From Chromatiales bacterium (GTDB lineage: Bacteria; Pseudomonadota; Gammaproteobacteria; Chromatiales; Chromatiaceae): a stretch of 6,184 bases of DNA. This document shows positions 5,224 to 6,184 of this stretch, in pieces. How positions within the stretch are numbered: the first letter of the stretch is position 1; every line of letters begins with the position of its first letter. The stretch is taken from assembly GCA_022360595.1 (NCBI GenBank), contig JAKSCN010000378.1, positions 1 to 6,184 of the forward strand. The letters are read 5' to 3'. Below the pieces are notes generated by a model. That model had not been told where the DNA came from. It ran no database searches and saw only the letters and a list, made by a program, of their open reading frames with translations. The position numbers and the translations under genes are program-made.

Positions 5224-5886
5224 ATGAATAGAACCTTACATCGCGGTATCGGTATGACCTCGCAACGGACGCGGGAGCGCTTGATTCAACGTTTGAAGGA
5301 TGAAGGTATTCGTGACCGCAAGGAACTGGAGGCGGTGCGCAATACGCCCCGGCATATTTTTGTGGAGGAGGCACTGGCCAGCCGCGCTTACGAAGATACC
5401 GCGCTGCCGATCGGACATGGCCAGACCATCTCTCAGCCCTATATCGTTGCCCGTATGACCGAGCTGCTGTTGGAGGATGGGCCGCTGGATACCGTGCTGG
5501 AGATTGGTACAGGCTCTGGGTATCAGACCGCCGTGTTATCGCGCTTGGTGAATCGGGTCTACAGTGTCGAGCGTATTGAAGCGTTACAGCGTCAGGCTCG
5601 CAGTCGCTTTCAAGAGTTGCGGTTGCGTAATATTCGTTTGCGCTATAGCGATGGTGGTATGGGGTTGCCAGAGTATGCCCCGTTTGATGGGATTTTAGTG
5701 ACGGCCGCGCCTGAAGGTATTCCGTTGGCGCTGGTTGAGCAGCTCAGAACAGGCGGGCGAATGATTCTGCCAGTTGGTACCCAAGCCGAACAGGTGTTGG
5801 TGCGTGTTATTAAAACTGATCGGGGCTATGAGAAAGAGATTCTGGAGCAGGTGATCTTTGTTCCGCTGCTGGGAGGCGTGCAGTAG
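5224..5886 (+). CDS. pcm: Protein-L-isoaspartate O-methyltransferase
   Basis: Pcm methylates L-isoaspartyl residues formed by protein ageing, using S-adenosylmethionine, and so starts their repair in the cytosol. The 220 residues contain RTRERLIQRL (15-24), LPIGHGQTISQPYIVARM (61-78), the SAM-binding motif VLEIGTGSGYQTAVL (91-105), an acidic residue in YSVER (Glu116), FDGILVTAAP (154-163), GGRMILPVG, and the closing VIFVPLLGG. ATG 5224 follows the surE stop without a gap, with GGA at 5212-5214 as a possible ribosome site. Met11 (5254) matches where, as I recall, Pseudomonas Pcm begins (MTSQRTRERL) but has a poorer ribosome site, so the true start is uncertain. The usual GDG-x-x-GW segment reads SDGGMGLPE (142-150), a modest departure. 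The surE-pcm pairing supports the call. Confidence 0.97.
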   Translation: MNRTLHRGIGMTSQRTRERLIQRLKDEGIRDRKELEAVRNTPRHIFVEEALASRAYEDTALPIGHGQTISQPYIVARMTELLLEDGPLDTVLEIGTGSGYQTAVLSRLVNRVYSVERIEALQRQARSRFQELRLRNIRLRYSDGGMGLPEYAPFDGILVTAAPEGIPLALVEQLRTGGRMILPVGTQAEQVLVRVIKTDRGYEKEILEQVIFVPLLGGVQ

Positions 5887-6184
5887 TGGCTCTGTTCTCA
5901 GCACTCTATGAGCGGGTGATGCGCTGGTCCAAACATCGTCATGCACCGCGTTATTTGGCAGGATTGAGCTTTGCGGAGTCTTCATTCTTCCCCATACCGC
6001 CTGATGTGATGCTGGCGCCCATGGCGCTGGCCAACCCAACACGGGCGTGGTATCTGGCGGCGTTAACCACTATCACCTCTGTATTGGGTGGTATATTGGG
6101 GTATCTTATTGGCGTCTTTGCCTTTGAAGTGATTGAGCCGCTGTTACAGAGCTCCGGGTACTACGACAAGTATCTGCAGGCGAG
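5886..6184 (+). CDS. YqaA/DedA-type (VTT, SNARE-associated) membrane protein, N-terminal part; 3' end outside the window
   Basis: The GTG at 5886 overlaps the last base of the pcm stop (TAGTG) and has a strong GGGAGG ribosome site at 5871-5876, nine bases upstream. The frame stays open to the window end, giving 99 residues. An amphipathic N-terminus (LFSALYERVMRWSKH) precedes FAESSFFPIPPDVMLAPMAL (29-48), with the acidic Glu31 and Asp40 around the proline-rich turn typical of DedA-superfamily re-entrant segments. The AALTTITSVLGGILGYLIG segment (58-76) and following residues form the first clear transmembrane stretch. DedA-superfamily proteins include membrane-lipid and undecaprenyl-phosphate transporters; the substrate of the YqaA branch is not known to me. 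The tight overlap indicates one operon with surE and pcm. The family is recognised by motif and context; the exact role is not. Confidence 0.88.
   Translation, partial: MALFSALYERVMRWSKHRHAPRYLAGLSFAESSFFPIPPDVMLAPMALANPTRAWYLAALTTITSVLGGILGYLIGVFAFEVIEPLLQSSGYYDKYLQA

Overview
This window looks like a housekeeping segment of a gammaproteobacterial chromosome. The gene order eno - ftsB - ispD - ispF - truD - surE - pcm is the classic gammaproteobacterial neighbourhood that normally leads into nlpD and rpoS. The protein sequences agree: E. coli or Pseudomonas family motifs are intact in all seven genes. A DsrC/TusE-family gene and the YqaA-type protein after pcm would fit a sulfur-oxidising, Chromatiales-like lineage. 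That placement is inferred from gene content and remembered homologues, not from any search.

Layout. Bases 1-534 hold the C-terminal half of enolase (eno). A 121-base gap follows, containing a 6-bp inverted repeat and then a strong 11-bp terminator-like stem. ftsB (656-958) and ispD (955-1665) overlap by GTGA and are probably translationally coupled. Two hairpins with mutually complementary arms close ispD. A minus-strand gene (1707-2060) encodes a divergent DsrC/TusE-family protein. It diverges from ispF (2200-2673) across an AT-rich 139-base spacer. truD (2704-3747, TTG start) follows ispF in the same reading frame after one stop codon and a 30-base gap. A second minus-strand gene, for an Smr-domain protein (3765-4328), converges on truD and diverges from surE. 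surE (4474-5223), pcm (5224-5886) and a truncated YqaA/DedA-type membrane protein gene (5886 to the window end) are packed with zero or one base of overlap and form an obvious operon.

Functions. eno serves glycolysis. ftsB serves the divisome. ispD and ispF are steps 3 and 5 of the MEP isoprenoid pathway. truD modifies tRNA. surE and pcm belong to the stationary-phase and repair neighbourhood of rpoS. The plus-strand genes are ordinary. The unusual parts are the two minus-strand single genes set into the conserved cluster. The DsrC-like protein is the most unusual: it keeps the upstream redox cysteine position (CysB), gains a second Cys four residues later, and lacks the near-terminal CysA needed by canonical DsrC and TusE. 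I found no CRISPR array, insertion sequence, tRNA, rRNA or prophage signature.
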